Origin: Euborellia annulipes
Taxonomy: Eukaryota > Arthropoda > Insecta > Dermaptera > Anisolabididae
Direction: 5' to 3'
NCBI GenBank assembly: GCA_023213315.1
Contig: JAKCPI010025566.1
Span: 1-64,000, forward strand
DNA: 64,000 nucleotides
In this document: positions 10,259-21,912 of the stretch, in pieces
Layout: the number at the start of each line of letters is the position of its first letter
Numbering within the stretch: position 1 is the first letter of the stretch
Made by a program: the position numbers and the translations under genes
Notes under the pieces: model-generated
Seen by the model: the letters and a program-made list of their open reading frames with translations, nothing else
What the model was told of the DNA's origin: nothing
The model's database searches: none

Positions 10259-10560
10259 ATTCGGTAATCGAAATTTGTGCACTGTGCTGTCACACCAGAT
10301 TTTTTTCTCGGCTTATATATAGTTTCCCATAGCACTTTAGTACCAAACTTGACCACTTGCGTTTCATAGATGGAACACTACATCGGTAAAGTGTACTTCA
10401 AACACGTTTTAGGAAAAAACGTATTAATATAATTTTTTAAAAGCATCTAAAAAATAGTTGATTTTTAAAATTTAATCAAAATTATTTGACCAAATTTTGA
10501 TAAATTCAAAAAAACTGAAAAAGTACTTCAGTAAAGTTCTAGTAATTTTTGGCTGATTTA
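10259..10560 (-). mobile_element. Hairpin-ended repeat, copy C, truncated and diverged
   Basis: Half of the end hairpin (GTCACACCAGATTTTTT, about 10290-10306) is followed by TTTAATCAAAATTATTTGA and CTGAAAAAGTACTTCAGTAA blocks. The second end is missing. Confidence 0.65.
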
Positions 10561-11675
10561 TTCTTCTTTCTGATTTTATTCCCTGCTGCCATCCCATTTT
10601 TATAAATATTTAAATAAAACAGTCACATCTAAATTTTTCTAAAATAATTTAAATTAATTCGTATAGGTTTTGATATATTGCAGATAGGCAACAAAATGGT
10701 CAATTTTGTAGAACGGTTACGTATGCGTAGATATTATTACATTCTACAAACTGCACGCAAAATCAGCCTTGGAGCTATTAATTAATTAATTTGTAAGTTG
10801 GTCTTTTCGGGTTGCCTAACTTACTGCTATCCAATACACACTTTATTATACTACCAAAAGATCAAGATTAATTTTTTTTTAAATAAAGAATATTAATTTC
10901 TCGAATTAAGGTCAGAGAGATTAAATATCGATCAATAAAAAATATATATCAAACAGTTTTTTTTTTTATAGCAATATAACGTAACTCAGGTCACAGTAAT
11001 ATAAAAGCGTGGGGAAAAAGTCGCTCTCCATTTTAGAACATAAATAAACTTTTTATTAAAAGGGGGTTTGAGAAACTTTCCTTTAGTTATATTTATTTAG
11101 GACTTGGGAAATTATTTTTAACTAATTGTGGAAAATAATTAAATAGTTATAAAAAAAAGAAATAAAAAAGTTAATTTGAGTTCTAATAGAGAATGAGAGT
11201 TTTGTTGAGAACAAACAAAAGTTTGAGCATGTCGCCTTCTTCCTTTGGGCTTCGATCTCCAAAGGCCTGGGCGGAATTCAACTATTTTAAAATTGATATA
11301 AATAAATATGGCTGGCCAATACCAGTCGTGTAGAATTACATTTTTTAACACAGAAAGACTTTTTAATATTATTAATAAATTTTCATTTCAAATATTACTT
11401 TAAGAAAATACTTTCGAGATCGTTAATGTAAAGCAATGCTAAAACCCGGCTGAATCTTTGGAAGTTCGATTATTGTGCCTGTTTAGCCAATCAGAAAGCT
11501 TGTTTTGGAATGTTACGTGTGTGTTATTGGATTATTTTATCCATTAGTATTTAAAAATCTTATTTAAATTTTTTTTTTTAATTTTTAATATAATCTAAAG
11601 AATTCACCGTTGGAAAGCATTCTTAAATTTAATTAAATTATCTACTGATTATAGATAAATAAATATCAGAAGGTT
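10561..11675. other. Unassigned A/T-rich stretch
   Basis: I see no gene-like frame or paired ends. The short minus-strand frame at 11139-11351 has no recognisable product. Confidence 0.5.
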
Positions 11676-11877
11676 AATTGGGTATAGAAGACTTTGTAGC
11701 CAAGGAATTAAATAAAAAAAACTTTTATTTAATTATTAACCGTCGACGTTTCGGTCTCAAATCATCTCAGGACGATTCCTGAGGAAGGTCTTGATTTGCG
11801 ACCGAAACGTCGACGGTTAATATTAAATAAAAGTTTTTTATTTAATTCCTTGGCTGCAAAGTCTCCTATACCCAATT
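11676..11877. mobile_element. PLE-derived palindrome 2
   Basis: The arms begin AATTGGGTATAGAAGAC and end with the near inverse, and include GTCGACGTTTCGGTC. The right arm holds a complete hammerhead-like core on the plus strand; on the minus strand the left arm's core is shortened (CTGAGATG). The centre is near 11775. Confidence 0.7.
11779..11811 (+). ncRNA. Hammerhead-like motif in palindrome 2
   Basis: CTGAGGA (position 7 is G), extra A, helix II GGTC/GACC with a 9-nt loop, GAAAC, GTC. Only two base pairs of helix I form with the immediate flanks, so activity is uncertain. Confidence 0.55.
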
Positions 11878-11901
11878 CAAAGTCTACAGCCACTTCTCAT
11901 C

Positions 11902-12002
11902 ACAAGGTTAAGTTTCAAAAGGATTTTATTTTAGCTCATGTGCAGCATTTTGATGTTAATACGTATGAGCTAAAATAAAATCCTTTTGAAACTTAACCTT
12001 GT
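11902..12002. repeat. Short palindrome
   Basis: ACAAGGTTAAGTTTCAAAAG is mirrored at 11983-12002, with TTTTATTTTAGCTCAT arms inside and a loop of about 30 bp. It sits between palindromes 2 and 3 and has no hammerhead motif. Confidence 0.65.
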
Positions 12003-12103
12003 ATTATTTATTTTTATTTTTTATTTAGATTAAAAAAATTAAATAGGAAGAATAAAATGAGCAAGCAGCTAATTATATTTCATTTTATTAAAAAACCAGG
12101 GCC

Positions 12104-12135
12104 GACGTTTCGGTCACGTATGGGACCATCTTCAG
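12104..12135 (-). ncRNA. Hammerhead motif, left arm of palindrome 3
   Basis: Minus strand: CTGAAGA, extra T, helix II GGTC/GACC, GAAAC, GTC. GGCC before the core pairs with GGCC after the triplet, and a further CC/GG pair forms beyond a small bulge. Confidence 0.65.
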
Positions 12136-12398
12136 GGCCAGGTTAATGTCTGAAAATACATATAATCCTCGCCAAGTTATATTGGGCATACACAATTGCA
12201 TGTAGCTTAATCATGACAATGCCTCAAATTATGTTGTTACAATACCATGGACAGAGAGTGAATTCAGCGTCATTCACTCTCTGTCCATGGTATTGTAACA
12301 ACATAATTTGAGGCATTGTCATGATTAAGCTACATGCAATTGTGTATGCCCAAATAACTTGGCGAGGATTATATGTATTTTCAGACATTAACCTGGCC

Positions 12399-12430
12399 CT
12401 GAAGATGGTCCCATACGTGACCGAAACGTC
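12399..12430 (+). ncRNA. Hammerhead motif, right arm of palindrome 3
   Basis: Mirror copy of the 12104-12135 motif with the same helix I (GGCC/GGCC) and helix II. If transcribed across, the palindrome could give a cleaving RNA from either strand. Confidence 0.65.
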
Positions 12431-12493
12431 GGCCCTGGTTTTTTAATAAAATGAAATATAATTAGCTGCTTGCTCATTTTATTCTTCCTATTT

Positions 12494-13340
12494 GATTATC
12501 AACACTCAGCTATATACCTCCTTCAAATAAAAAAATTAATTATTATTATCACAAAAAAAAAAATATAATTCTTTAATAAAAAAAAATTAAATACTTTAAA
12601 ATGCCTAAATTATTTGTTATACAAATTTAGAGCTCTAGTGTGAAGAAAGTCAAAAAATTAAATAGCTACTGATTGATTGGAATAAATAGGAACAAGATCT
12701 AAATGGCCTCAGATGGCGAAAAAAAAACCGACAAATAGAAAAAAAAACCTTTTTTGCAAACGCCAATATCGTTTTATAATTGAATAATTATTTTTTTTTT
12801 TTTTTTAAATAAATTTTTAATTTTAATAATAAATATGAAAATGAATTGGAAAATTTACATATGATGAATCGATCAAGGCCTCCGTTGATCGTTTCGTCAT
12901 CTATCATCAGTAGAAAATGACAGCAATTAAGCCCTTCTATCTCTCTCTCTCTCTTTCGTGTTGTTCCCGTGTGATTAATTCCCTAAAGCTAAACGAAAGA
13001 GGGGGAAGTCCCCAACCCTTCTGTTGGATTTCTTATCGAGATTAGAACCCACCCTCCTTCGTATTCTAAATAGCTCTGGATTTATTCAATTTTCAAGCCC
13101 GCGAGAGGAAATTTTCAATCCAGTTATAAAGAACTCGTTAAAAGGTGATTTGACAATATAAAAAAAAAAACTAAAGTTTCAATTTTTGGTTTTTATTTTG
13201 AGTACTGGTGGATGGAAAATCAAAGGATATCCAAAATGATTTATCTCTTTAATAACATTTTTTATTTCCGTCAAAATCTTGACATCGGATTTTAGACATG
13301 ATCGAAATATTTTATTTAGGCTATAGAGAATAGGAAATAA
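12494..13340. other. Unassigned stretch with a SINE tail remnant
   Basis: At 12690-12725, AAATAGGAACAAGATCTAAA and TGGCCTCAGATGGCGA resemble SINE tail sequence. The rest is A/T-rich without recognisable genes; a CTCTCTC run lies near 12940. Confidence 0.45.
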
Positions 13341-13672
13341 AAAAATCTAGTGTGACTGGTCGCACAGCACTCAACTTTCTCTTACCTTTGGCAAGAGAAA
13401 GTTGTGTTCTGTGCTTGTCACACCAAATTTTTTTTGTGTCGAGATATATTTAGTTTCCGCCGATATATTAGAATTCAAGATGTCAAATTTATAAACATGG
13501 GAAATTAATATTTTGTTACCATGGCAACCATTTCATCTATCTTTTCTATGAAGTACAAGAGTAAAGTGTGCTTCAAAAGATTTCAAGATAAAATGAGAAT
13601 ATACCTCAAAACGTGTATATCCGTCAAAATCTCGACATCGAATTTTTTGACTGAAATCCAATACTTTCTTTC

Positions 13673-13716
<44 letters not shown>

Positions 13717-13745
13717 TTAGATATATACATAGGTAAGAGAAAGTA
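13341..13745 (-). mobile_element. Hairpin-ended repeat, copy D, internally deleted
   Basis: Both ends are present: the ATCTAGTGTGAC hairpin (13344-13435) and the palindromic second end at 13675-13744, expanded by a (TA)n run. About 300 bp of the interior is missing between AATGAGAATATACC and TCAAAACGTGTATATCC near 13605. Two intact ends around a deletion is typical of non-autonomous transposons. Confidence 0.75.
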
Positions 13746-15559
13746 AAAAATAAATGAGGAACAATTTTAACCAAACATCAAGCTTTAAATTGGGCATAAA
13801 ATTGGTAATCAGATTCAATGTTTTCTTTGTTTTATGTTAATTAGAATTAATATCAGGAGCGAATTTATGGAATTGATTGGTTTGTGCAACCCCCCCACAC
13901 CCCTCCCCCCGTACCACGTGCACACTAAAGAAATATGATTTGAATTCAATGTAATTTTAAATGATCATAAATAAAGTGAAATGTTTACCAACTGTCGTTG
14001 AATAAAACAATACATATTATATTGCATTCTGGACACAAACAACGATTAATTTTCTTTTTAATTTCGATTAATTTGAAATTGAAAATGTTCACATTTGTCA
14101 AAATAAACTTTTTTTTTTTCAAATACAAAAATTAACTAACTTAAAAAATATTTTATAAACACGATAAAAAACCTTTCTAAAATTACGAATAAAAAATAGA
14201 ATAGTACGTAAAAGTACTGTATTTTTTTCTATTTATTCTCGGCATTCCGGAGTTCAACTTTTTCAAATTTGACTTTAGATATTTGATTGGCGAAAGTAAA
14301 TAAAAATTATTTTTGATTCAAGAAAATCCGAATTTAAAAAAAAAAATTTTGGATTTTTGTTATTGCAACTACAAACTACTACTACAACAAATTATCATAG
14401 GAAAGATGTGTGATTTGAATTTTTTCTTAAATACAAAAGTAAAAATTTAATAAAAGATTCAAAATTACCGAACAATTTTCTTTTGTTATTTGAGCATTTT
14501 TTAGTCTTTCAGCATCTGATGTTATATAGACTATATTTATTTAAAATAATTATTTTTAAAGCAAGAGCTCTAAAATCAATTGTGTAGAGGAATATTCAAT
14601 GTTATTTTGTATAAAAAATTTTGGTTATTCAGGAGCTAGAATACGAGCAGCCATGCTACTGTCCAATTCCTCGCCCTCTTGTGAAATATTACCTAATTTA
14701 TTATTAGAAAGAAAATAGTAATAGTAATAATTATTTACAGCCCACATATATAAAAGAATGGACAGGAATCAGGCCAAATTTAGTGGCGTGTCTAAATCCT
14801 TGATTTGATGGCCATTCTGCTCCAGATAATCACTCTAATTGCCTCAGGGGCATCGTATTGGCAGTGGGAGTGTCACCACCTACCGAATAATAAAATAAAT
14901 ATACCAACTGGGATAACATTATCGATTATTTATTTATTGGAATAAAGTTAAAAAAAATTTCAAATATTGATAATCGATTATTTGGAAGATGGCTTCTATA
15001 ATAATTTATTATGTATAATTACCTGAGCTCAGAATTTCATGTAATCTAGTGATGAAAACTCAGTGCAGAAATTTTTTGTAAAGAAATCTTTGTATACGAA
15101 AAGATATTGAAATTATTTCAACAAAAAAATTTCTGCACTGATTTTTTATCATTACATGCCTAATGCCTGAAAACTTTCTGAAATCATTCTCTTTTTGATT
15201 TCTAGAAGGTAGACAACATAAAAGACCAATTTTTTATTTCCGAATGGAACCAACATTGAGCTCCATCGTTTGGATTCGGGTGGGGAACCACTTGTTAGGA
15301 CGAGAGGGGGAGGTATACAACGAGTATATAGGCCTACATAGACTATTAATTATTTATTTTTATTATTAATTATTTTTCTTATATAAGCTCATTTATGGGA
15401 AAAATATATATTTGTTTTTAATAGACAAATATTTGTCATGTCAAGATAGGGGGGGGGGGGCATTGGCCCCTCCTTGAAGAGAGTCGTCTACCAATCAGTG
15501 ATCGATGTACACGAAATTTATGTATTATAGTAAGGCATGAAAGAAAGAGAAGTTGCAGC
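13746..15559. other. Unassigned A/T-rich stretch
   Basis: It contains C-runs near 13890, a G-run near 15450, and one TAGGCCTA octamer at 15329-15336. A decayed hAT-like miniature may underlie the C/G-rich spots, but I could not pair ends. Confidence 0.45.
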
Positions 15560-15850
15560 TTGTTTTATTTCGTTTTATTAGACACTTCAAAGCGACGTTT
15601 CGGTCAGATATACGACCATCCTCAGGGCTGATGTATGTCATGTATTATCACCCTCTGATTTATGAAAGGCAATTGTATAGCTGTGATGTTATATTAATAG
15701 GAGGGTAGCATCAAATGAGAAAATGCAGCTATGGTTTTTTCTTTATATATTTATTCAATATGCACAGCTGACGTTTCGGTTCCTTGTTTGTAAATATATA
15801 AAGAAAAGAGAAAGTAAAAAACTATAGCTTCATTTGATACTACCCTCTGA
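15560..15850. mobile_element. PLE end fragments
   Basis: The first fragment has a T-rich lead, GCGACGTTTCGGTC and a complete hammerhead motif. A second fragment near 15725-15790 keeps GCTGACGTTTCGG but lacks the CTGANGA half. ACCCTCTGATTTAT occurs at about 15650 and 15845, so parts are duplicated. Confidence 0.55.
15594..15625 (-). ncRNA. Hammerhead-like motif
   Basis: Minus strand: CTGAGGA, extra T, helix II GGTC/GACC, GAAAC, GTC. Helix I pairing is poor (one pair, then mismatch), so it may be inactive. Confidence 0.55.
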
Positions 15851-16564
15851 TTTATAAGATATCTTAATTTCATGACAAGTCATAGAAGACAACTATTAAT
15901 ATAGATTGTTATATTAATTAAAAAGCCTCAAGTCAGAGCAAATTTCTCGCTAATTTGATCAGATAAATCTTTCAGTTGGTTGGTTCGTTGCTCTGTTTTT
16001 GAGTATCAAGAGATAGAAAAGATCCCGAGAGAAATCAACCCTCTTCGGCTGCAATCAGTTGATTGGGCGGCGATGTTGGTGGTGGTAGAAAGAAGAAGAG
16101 CAAACCGTAGGTCTTAAGGGTCTTAAGACACCAATCAATGTTTGATTTCCCTCCCACGAATACAAATATTGACTCGAGACATTTGTACCAAATATTAACG
16201 CCTCTCGACTTCCCTTTACCTTCCTTTACTCAAGGACACCCTTTAGGGTATAAATGCTAACGTCAACAATCTGATTAAAGCCCTTCAAGAAATTTTGAAT
16301 AATTAGTTCGTTTTTTTTTCTGTTGGATAATAATTTCCTTCCATTGTTTATTTTTATTGATTGGGATGTTTATATTATATTAGTTCGCTAGATTCAAATT
16401 TAAATAATGTATGTTAAATTGAAATTTATGTAAATGTATGCTATATATATGTGTGTACATTAAATGAAATTCAAATAACAAACAGAATAGAAATAATAGA
16501 CAAGAAATGTCTGTGGAAACTGGTGGCGATTAGGGGGCAAGGGAAAGAAGCACTAAATCAAAAA
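15851..16564. other. Unassigned stretch
   Basis: No gene or element ends recognised. The A/T content drops between 15980 and 16260 without a convincing exon. Confidence 0.45.
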
Positions 16565-16953
16565 TCTATATATATAATTCACTAATGTCCGTCTGTCTGT
16601 CTGTCTGTCTGTCCGTCTGTCTGTCCGTCTGTCCGTCTGTCACGCTCTATTTAGGCAACTTCCCGTTGGAATTTTGAAATGAAATTTTTTATGCATAAAG
16701 AGGACCTTCTCGGGATTACAGGAAAATTATTTTCATCCCGAAATTCCCATAACTTTTCGAGTTATTAATTTTTAAAGTTACGATTTCTCCCATAGGAAAT
16801 GTATAGAGAAATATTTAAGTATTCTTTTCATTTGTGTATTCCATGAATGTAAACAAATCTTCAAACAGGCACTGGTTTGGAATAGTAATGATAATTTTTT
16901 TCATAATTAAGAAGAAAGAGCGAGGGTCCGCCGCAGGCGGGCGACGCGGCTAG
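16565..16953 (+). mobile_element. Short non-autonomous Helitron
   Basis: It starts with TCTATATATATAATTC, passes through a (GTCT)n tract, and ends with the GC-rich hairpin CCGCCGCAGGCGG followed by CGCGGCTAG and a T. TC start, subterminal 3' hairpin and CTAG end are Helitron hallmarks. At 389 bp there is no Rep/helicase, so it would need an autonomous partner and rolling-circle transposition. Confidence 0.8.
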
Positions 16954-16969
16954 TATCAATAAAATCTGA

Positions 16970-17470
16970 TAAAGAGAAAGTATTATTCATGTCAAAAATT
17001 CGATGTCGAGATTTTGACGGATATACACGTTTTGAGGTCCCTTCTTGAATCCAAAAAAGTGGTTTTCGCGACATGGTCTGCTAAAAAGTATTAGTAGGCT
17101 ATTTTACTGATGTACTTATTTAAGTTTTTTCAATTTTCTCAAAATTCGCTCTAACGATTTTGATTAAAATTAAAAAATCAATTATTTTTTAGATGCTCTT
17201 TAAAATGTATATCCTCATTTTGTTCGAAATCTTCTGAAGCCCACTTTATTCTTGTACTTCATAGCAAAGATGGGAGAAATGGTTGTTGGCATGGTAACAA
17301 AATATATATATTTTTTTGTTTATAAATTTTACATTTTGAATTCGAATGTACCATACTGTCAGAAACTAAATATATGTCGACACAAAAAATCTGGTGTGAC
17401 AAGCACAGAACACTATATACCGAAGGTAAGAGAAAGTTGTGTGCTGTGCGTCCAGTCACACGAGATTTTT
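16970..17470 (+). mobile_element. Hairpin-ended repeat, copy E
   Basis: It begins at the inner half of the first end (AAAGAGAAAGTATT), directly after the Helitron, and runs to CACACGAGATTTTT. The middle is shortened (CATGGTCTG is followed directly by AAAAAGTATTAGTA). It carries a 5-bp GGCTA insertion at 17095-17101. Confidence 0.75.
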
Positions 17471-20041
17471 ACCAACGCAAACTTTTTGCGTTGAAAGATT
17501 AGAATAACAAATAAAATATCCAAAATCAAAACATTTTTTTACCGGAAATTTTCATATAAAATTTAGAAGAGATTAAAATGAATTAAGACAAGAGAGAGAT
17601 TCTTTGTCTATCTCGTTAATTTATATCTGAATTTAAATTAAATTATTCATTCCATTTAGAGCTGCTAGCTTTTAAAATATTAAATAAAAAAAAATATTAT
17701 CTTCTTTATGGCGCTCTAGCGCATTCCTTCAACTAAAATTCTATAATAAATTTGTTTAATGGTATCTTACTCGTCTTCTTCACTTAACAAACTCGGAGAT
17801 AATCCTTTTTTCAGCGGAAATGAATTTAAAAAAACAGGGAGTAGTAAGATGAATAGTTTATACCGCGAAATGGAATAAAAAAATGAAAAATTTACAAAAT
17901 AATAATAATAAAATGTTTTCAACTTATACGACCTTTTAATTATTTATTTATTTAACCTTTTTATCTTTAATATTAAAAAAAAATGTATTTTTTCATATCC
18001 TTTTAAAACAATTTCAATTCTGTTTTTTTTTATTTTTGTTTTTATATTTTCATTTAACTAAATTCATTTTATAATTACAATTTTTTTTTTTTTTTTTTGT
18101 TATAATCGTAAAATATGCAAGCAGGAACAAGTAATTAAAAGAGAGGTTGTTAGATTTTATGTCAAAATGTTTAGATCATATTCATTGGTTGATCATGCTC
18201 TAAATCAGTTATTTTCTAACTTCCTGTTGTGAAATTATAGCAGTTTTTCTAATTGATATGTTTTTATTTAATGAAATAGAGCTATACCTCGACCGTGCAA
18301 CGGGCCGGCCTGTTCTATTCCTTCCTAGTCACAAAAACCCATGATCCGCCGACCCCGCACCGCGGGATTAAGGCGAAGAAAGATGAAGAGGAAGGTAGCA
18401 TTCACACAATCTCAAGAGCCATTGTCAGACAGACGTTTCTCTCGTCACATTTTATTAGAAGAAGCTGATAGGATGCGAGACTAAGCAATTTTAAAATGAA
18501 ATAAGGAAACAACTGAAGATATAATTATTTCAAAGAAGATCAACGGGATTTACTTCAATCAGCATCATTGCAGAGGAGAGAATGATAAATTTCACATGTT
18601 TGATAATTATTATATATACAGTAAATGAAAAACCGAAACTGATAAATCGCAATACAGATGTCTGCCAATGTACTAATAATTAAAAAAGAAAAAAAAAACA
18701 ATTTTTAACACTGGTGATTGAAGTGAATACGATTGAACTTTGAAATTTGAAAATGTGCCTTGAGGAAGACGGAAATAATCGGTGGAAACACCGAACTTAT
18801 TTTATTTGCTAGCATCCTTCATCATTAAACATTCAGCCACCATCATGTGTGTTTTTACAATTTTTTTGAATTGTATATACAGAGAGAGAATGTATAAATA
18901 AAATGTATTTTCTTTTTATGTTAAGTCGATGACAAGGGAAACCACTGAAACAATATATCTTCTAAATCGATCGCCAAACGAAGCCAACCAACACAACAAA
19001 AACAACAACAACCGCAGAGAGCCCGGAACTAGAAATGCATCTCACTGGAATTATGGAATTATTTGTGAGGCCAATTAAAATAAATTAATTCCTTTGATCC
19101 GTTATTTAATAATTTCCTCGTTATAAAAACAATATTGTTAACGATGATGAGAATCAGGTCGCAGATTAAGTGCAATTAAATTAATTTATATATAAAAAAC
19201 TGTTTCGATAGTTGTTGAGCTCCAAAAGTACATACTTAAGATTTAATAAATAATAGTATCGTTTCTTGTGTGCATCAAATTTTTTAAATAAATTTATTCT
19301 AATCATCTTATCATCGAAAATACGATTATAAAGATGCCTAAAAAAATTTTCCCATCGATAATAAGAAAATAATAGTGAGAATATTTCTCATGATACGTGG
19401 ATCTAGCAAGTTATTAAAGAAGTATTATCTTTTTTTTATTCCTAGATTCAGAGTTAGAATTTTCTATTTGCATAAAATCCCTATTAGTGATTGAGTACTA
19501 CGCCCAACAAAAGGGGAGAGATAAAGTTTTATATTATCTATTGTTTCTTCGAATGTCTCAACTCTCTATCTCTAAAACACCAATTCTTTTTTAGAAAATA
19601 TATGATGGATGAATATTTGATTGTTCCAAATGATGATTTGTTCCAAAAGTTGATTAAATTGAATGAACAAAAAAAAGCATTTAAATTGAAAATGAATTCT
19701 ATGGATCCATAATCGATAAATATGTCGGTTTCAACTTTACATCTTAATAGTTTATTTATTGTTTAAAGAAACTTTTTTTTCAATTTGGTTACCCTTTTAG
19801 CTCTTTCTATATACAACCACTATGGCTTTTCAGAGGGCCAACTGTATTAAATTTTATTTTTTTTTTTTTAGCAAAAATATCTTTGATTTTGTTTATTTTG
19901 CAATATATTTTACGTATCCTCTAATTTATATTTGAAAAATCCGGGGTGGCCCCACCCTCCCCCTCCAACCACCCACCCCCCCTTCCTTTAAAGAAAAAAA
20001 AAGTGAAGTGGAAATAAAAATTAAAAAAAAAAAAATAATTT
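17471..20041. other. Unassigned stretch
   Basis: No gene recognised. A GC-richer islet at 18285-18375 and a weak CTTGAGGA...GTGGAAACACC block at 18757-18792 recall a decayed PLE end. Poly-T runs occur near 18080-18100 and C-runs near 19950-19985. The frame at 19491-19712 is A/T-biased and lacks homology I can see. Confidence 0.45.
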
Positions 20042-20407
20042 GAATCTAAAAAATTGATTTTTGAAATTTAATCAAAATCGTTGAATCGAATTTTGAGAAA
20101 ATCGAAAAAAAAACTGAAAAAGTGCATCAGTAAAGTACTAGTACTCTTTGGCTAATTTTGTTGAAAAGCTTCGTGTCACGTCCCATGGAATTGCCTAACT
20201 TAAATATAAAATTTCCACTTCCTAGTTCTTTTCGTTCTTGAGAAATTTTGTTCACAGACACACGATAGACCATGTCGCGAAAACCACTTTTGGATAGAAG
20301 GGACCTTAAAACGTGTATATCCGTCAAAATCTCGATATCGAATTTTTGATATGAATCCAATACTTTCTCTCTCTATATATTAACATATATAGAGGTAAGA
20401 GAAAGTA
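20042..20407 (-). mobile_element. Hairpin-ended repeat, copy F, lacking the long hairpin
   Basis: It starts within TCTAAAAAATTGATTTTTGA, continues through AGTACTAGTACTCTTTGG and CCATGTCGCGAAAACCAC, and ends in the full palindromic second end CTATATATTAACATATATAG with GGTAAGAGAAAGT. Confidence 0.75.
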
Positions 20408-20624
20408 AAAAAGATTTTACATTCTAAATGAGCAATTATTTTATTATTATTATTTTTTTTAAGGAGTTAGGGACCATGCAAGTATTACGTAAGCAAATTT
20501 TTGATTTTTATTCTTTAATTAAAAATCAACACATCTTAGTGGTCATGATTTGTTCAGAAAGTTGATTAAATTGAATTAAAGACAAACTCAAACATGATAG
20601 GGAGTTGCAATTGTTGTTATTAAT

Positions 20625-20815
20625 TAAAAACTCCTAATTTCGGTTAAATCGTGGTTTATTTTATATAAGATACAACGTTTCGGCCATGCATTGTGTTGTG
20701 TGGTCATCTTCAGAAATAATTAAGATACAAAACTATAAAGGGTCTTACGCCTAGAGAAGTTTTTGGCTACGCCTTTTAAAAATAAACCACAGTTTAAGTG
20801 AAATTATGAGATTTT
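20625..20815. mobile_element. PLE-like fragment, decayed hammerhead
   Basis: AATTTCGGTTAAATCGTGG and its near inverse at 20785-20808 flank a minus-strand CTGAAGATGACC...GGCCGAAACGTT (about 20676-20713). Helix II pairing is broken and the triplet is GTT, so this is a relic. Confidence 0.5.
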
Positions 20816-20883
20816 TATTGACAAATTTTTAAAAATTAATCTATAAAATATATAATACTAACATATACCTATAGTGTAGCGAC

Positions 20884-21059
20884 CATGGGCGTAACTAGAG
20901 AATTTGGCTGGGGGGCCATGGGACCAGCTCTCCCTCCGGTGGGCCTGGAAAGCCCCATATTTTCTCAATTTTTCTTGGGATAAGGAGCTTTCTGAGGGCA
21001 CGAGCCTCTCTGTGGGGGGGGGGGCAGGCCCACCCCGGCACCCCCTAGTTACGCCCATG
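20884..21059. mobile_element. hAT-like MITE with perfect 8-bp target duplication
   Basis: The ends CATGGGCGTAACTAG and CTAGTTACGCCCATG are exact inverted repeats, flanked by GTAGCGAC on both sides (20876-20883, 21060-21067). The 176-bp interior is G/C-rich (CCAGC, GGCCTGGAAAG, TCAATTTTTCTTGG) and matches the copy at 54148. Non-coding. Confidence 0.85.
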
Positions 21060-21432
21060 GTAGCGACACTGTGAGTATAGTCAAGGTGTATAAAAAAACT
21101 CAGCAAATTTAATTTATTGAATTTTCATGCCCGAAATATTTTGAAACGGGGCTATTATACATATTAATAATAGCAATTGAACTTTTTGAGAATTATAAAT
21201 TTGAATGGGGGAGCAAGTGAGTGAGTGGCTGGGCTCCATCCAACTGGATGACACAACCTCTCTCTCTCTCTCTATGCAAGTCACCCTACGCTTCGCTGAT
21301 TGCAGATGACATCAACAACCACAACAACTCGTGTTTCAGTTTATATACAACTTTATTTAGATTTAATAATATAGCTTATAAGTATATAAATAATGGGAGA
21401 TCTTTTGGTGTCGGCGTTAAGGGTTAAATATA

Positions 21433-21910
21433 CGAGGGCAGGTCAGTAAGTCGTGACTTTTTGAATGATTGGATAAAAAATTATGTTCACTTTTCAACGT
21501 AGTCAAGTTTCTCGAATTTTTTTATCCCTTCCAAAAAATAAGATTTGCCGAGGGCATCAAAATCATCGTTGGAGTCAAATCTCTTTCCGCCATTTAGCCA
21601 TTATTTCAGGTTTGGAAACAAGAAATAGTCACTCGGGGCTAAATCCGGAGAATAGGGCCGATGAGGGGGCAATTCGTAAGCCAATTCATGGGTTTTTGCC
21701 ATGGAGCACTTGAAATTCACTTTTTTCCATTTTCTTCTCAAATCACGAGGTAGTCTGCTATTAATGGATGTCAAACAAAAACTAAAATACCAAGCTGGTT
21801 CAAATTTCGACAGGAGTCAGCTGATAGTTGCCTGCTGACAGGAGCAGTGTTGCCATTTCAGTTAAGAGGCGGGAAATTCAAAAAGTCACGAACTTATTGA
21901 TCTGCCCTCG
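21433..21910 (-). mobile_element. Internally deleted mariner transposon
   Basis: The ends CGAGGGCAGGTCAGTAAGT and its inverse near 21885-21910 are flanked by TA on both sides (21431-21432, 21911-21912), the Tc1/mariner target duplication. At 478 bp it is about a third of the usual 1.3 kb, so most of the transposase is gone. It cannot mobilise itself. Confidence 0.85.
21487..21702 (-). pseudogene. mariner transposase C-terminal remnant
   Basis: The minus strand reads AKTHELAYELPPHRPYSPDL continuing APSDYFLFPNLK, then an in-frame stop, then WLNGGKRFDSND and YFLEGIKKFEK, with a terminal stop at 21487-21489. YSPDLAPSD carries the last aspartate of the mariner D,D34D catalytic triad. The N-terminal DNA-binding part and the first two aspartates are absent. 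With the internal stop and the deletion it is inactive. Confidence 0.85.
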
Positions 21911-21912
21911 TA

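Larger units (their letters stand above)
12041..12493. mobile_element. PLE-derived palindrome 3, nearly perfect
   Basis: Two arms of about 225 bp meet near 12266 with almost no loop and only a few differences (GGGCATACAC against GGCCCAAATA-type changes around 12160 and 12350). Both arms keep an intact hammerhead motif. The high arm identity suggests a recent origin or arm-to-arm conversion. Right of it, GATTATCAACACTCAGCTAT also borders the palindrome at 51009. Confidence 0.75.

Noticed and set aside
13521..13774. Overlapping open frames rich in Ile and Tyr
   Set aside because: They are translations of a (TA)n run and of the hairpin-ended repeat.
16590..16640. CRISPR-like or satellite array of GTCT units
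   Set aside because: It is the simple-sequence tract typical of the 5' part of this Helitron class, with no spacers.
17252..17494. 80-residue plus-strand frame with similar peptides at 40706, 57675 and 60114
   Set aside because: The similarity comes from the same non-coding DNA repeat; frames are not conserved between copies and carry different stops.
18757..18792. Hammerhead candidate CTTGAGGA...GTGGAAACACC
   Set aside because: The core is altered at conserved positions and there is no GTC triplet.
21483..21713. 76-residue plus-strand frame
   Set aside because: It is antisense to the mariner transposase remnant.
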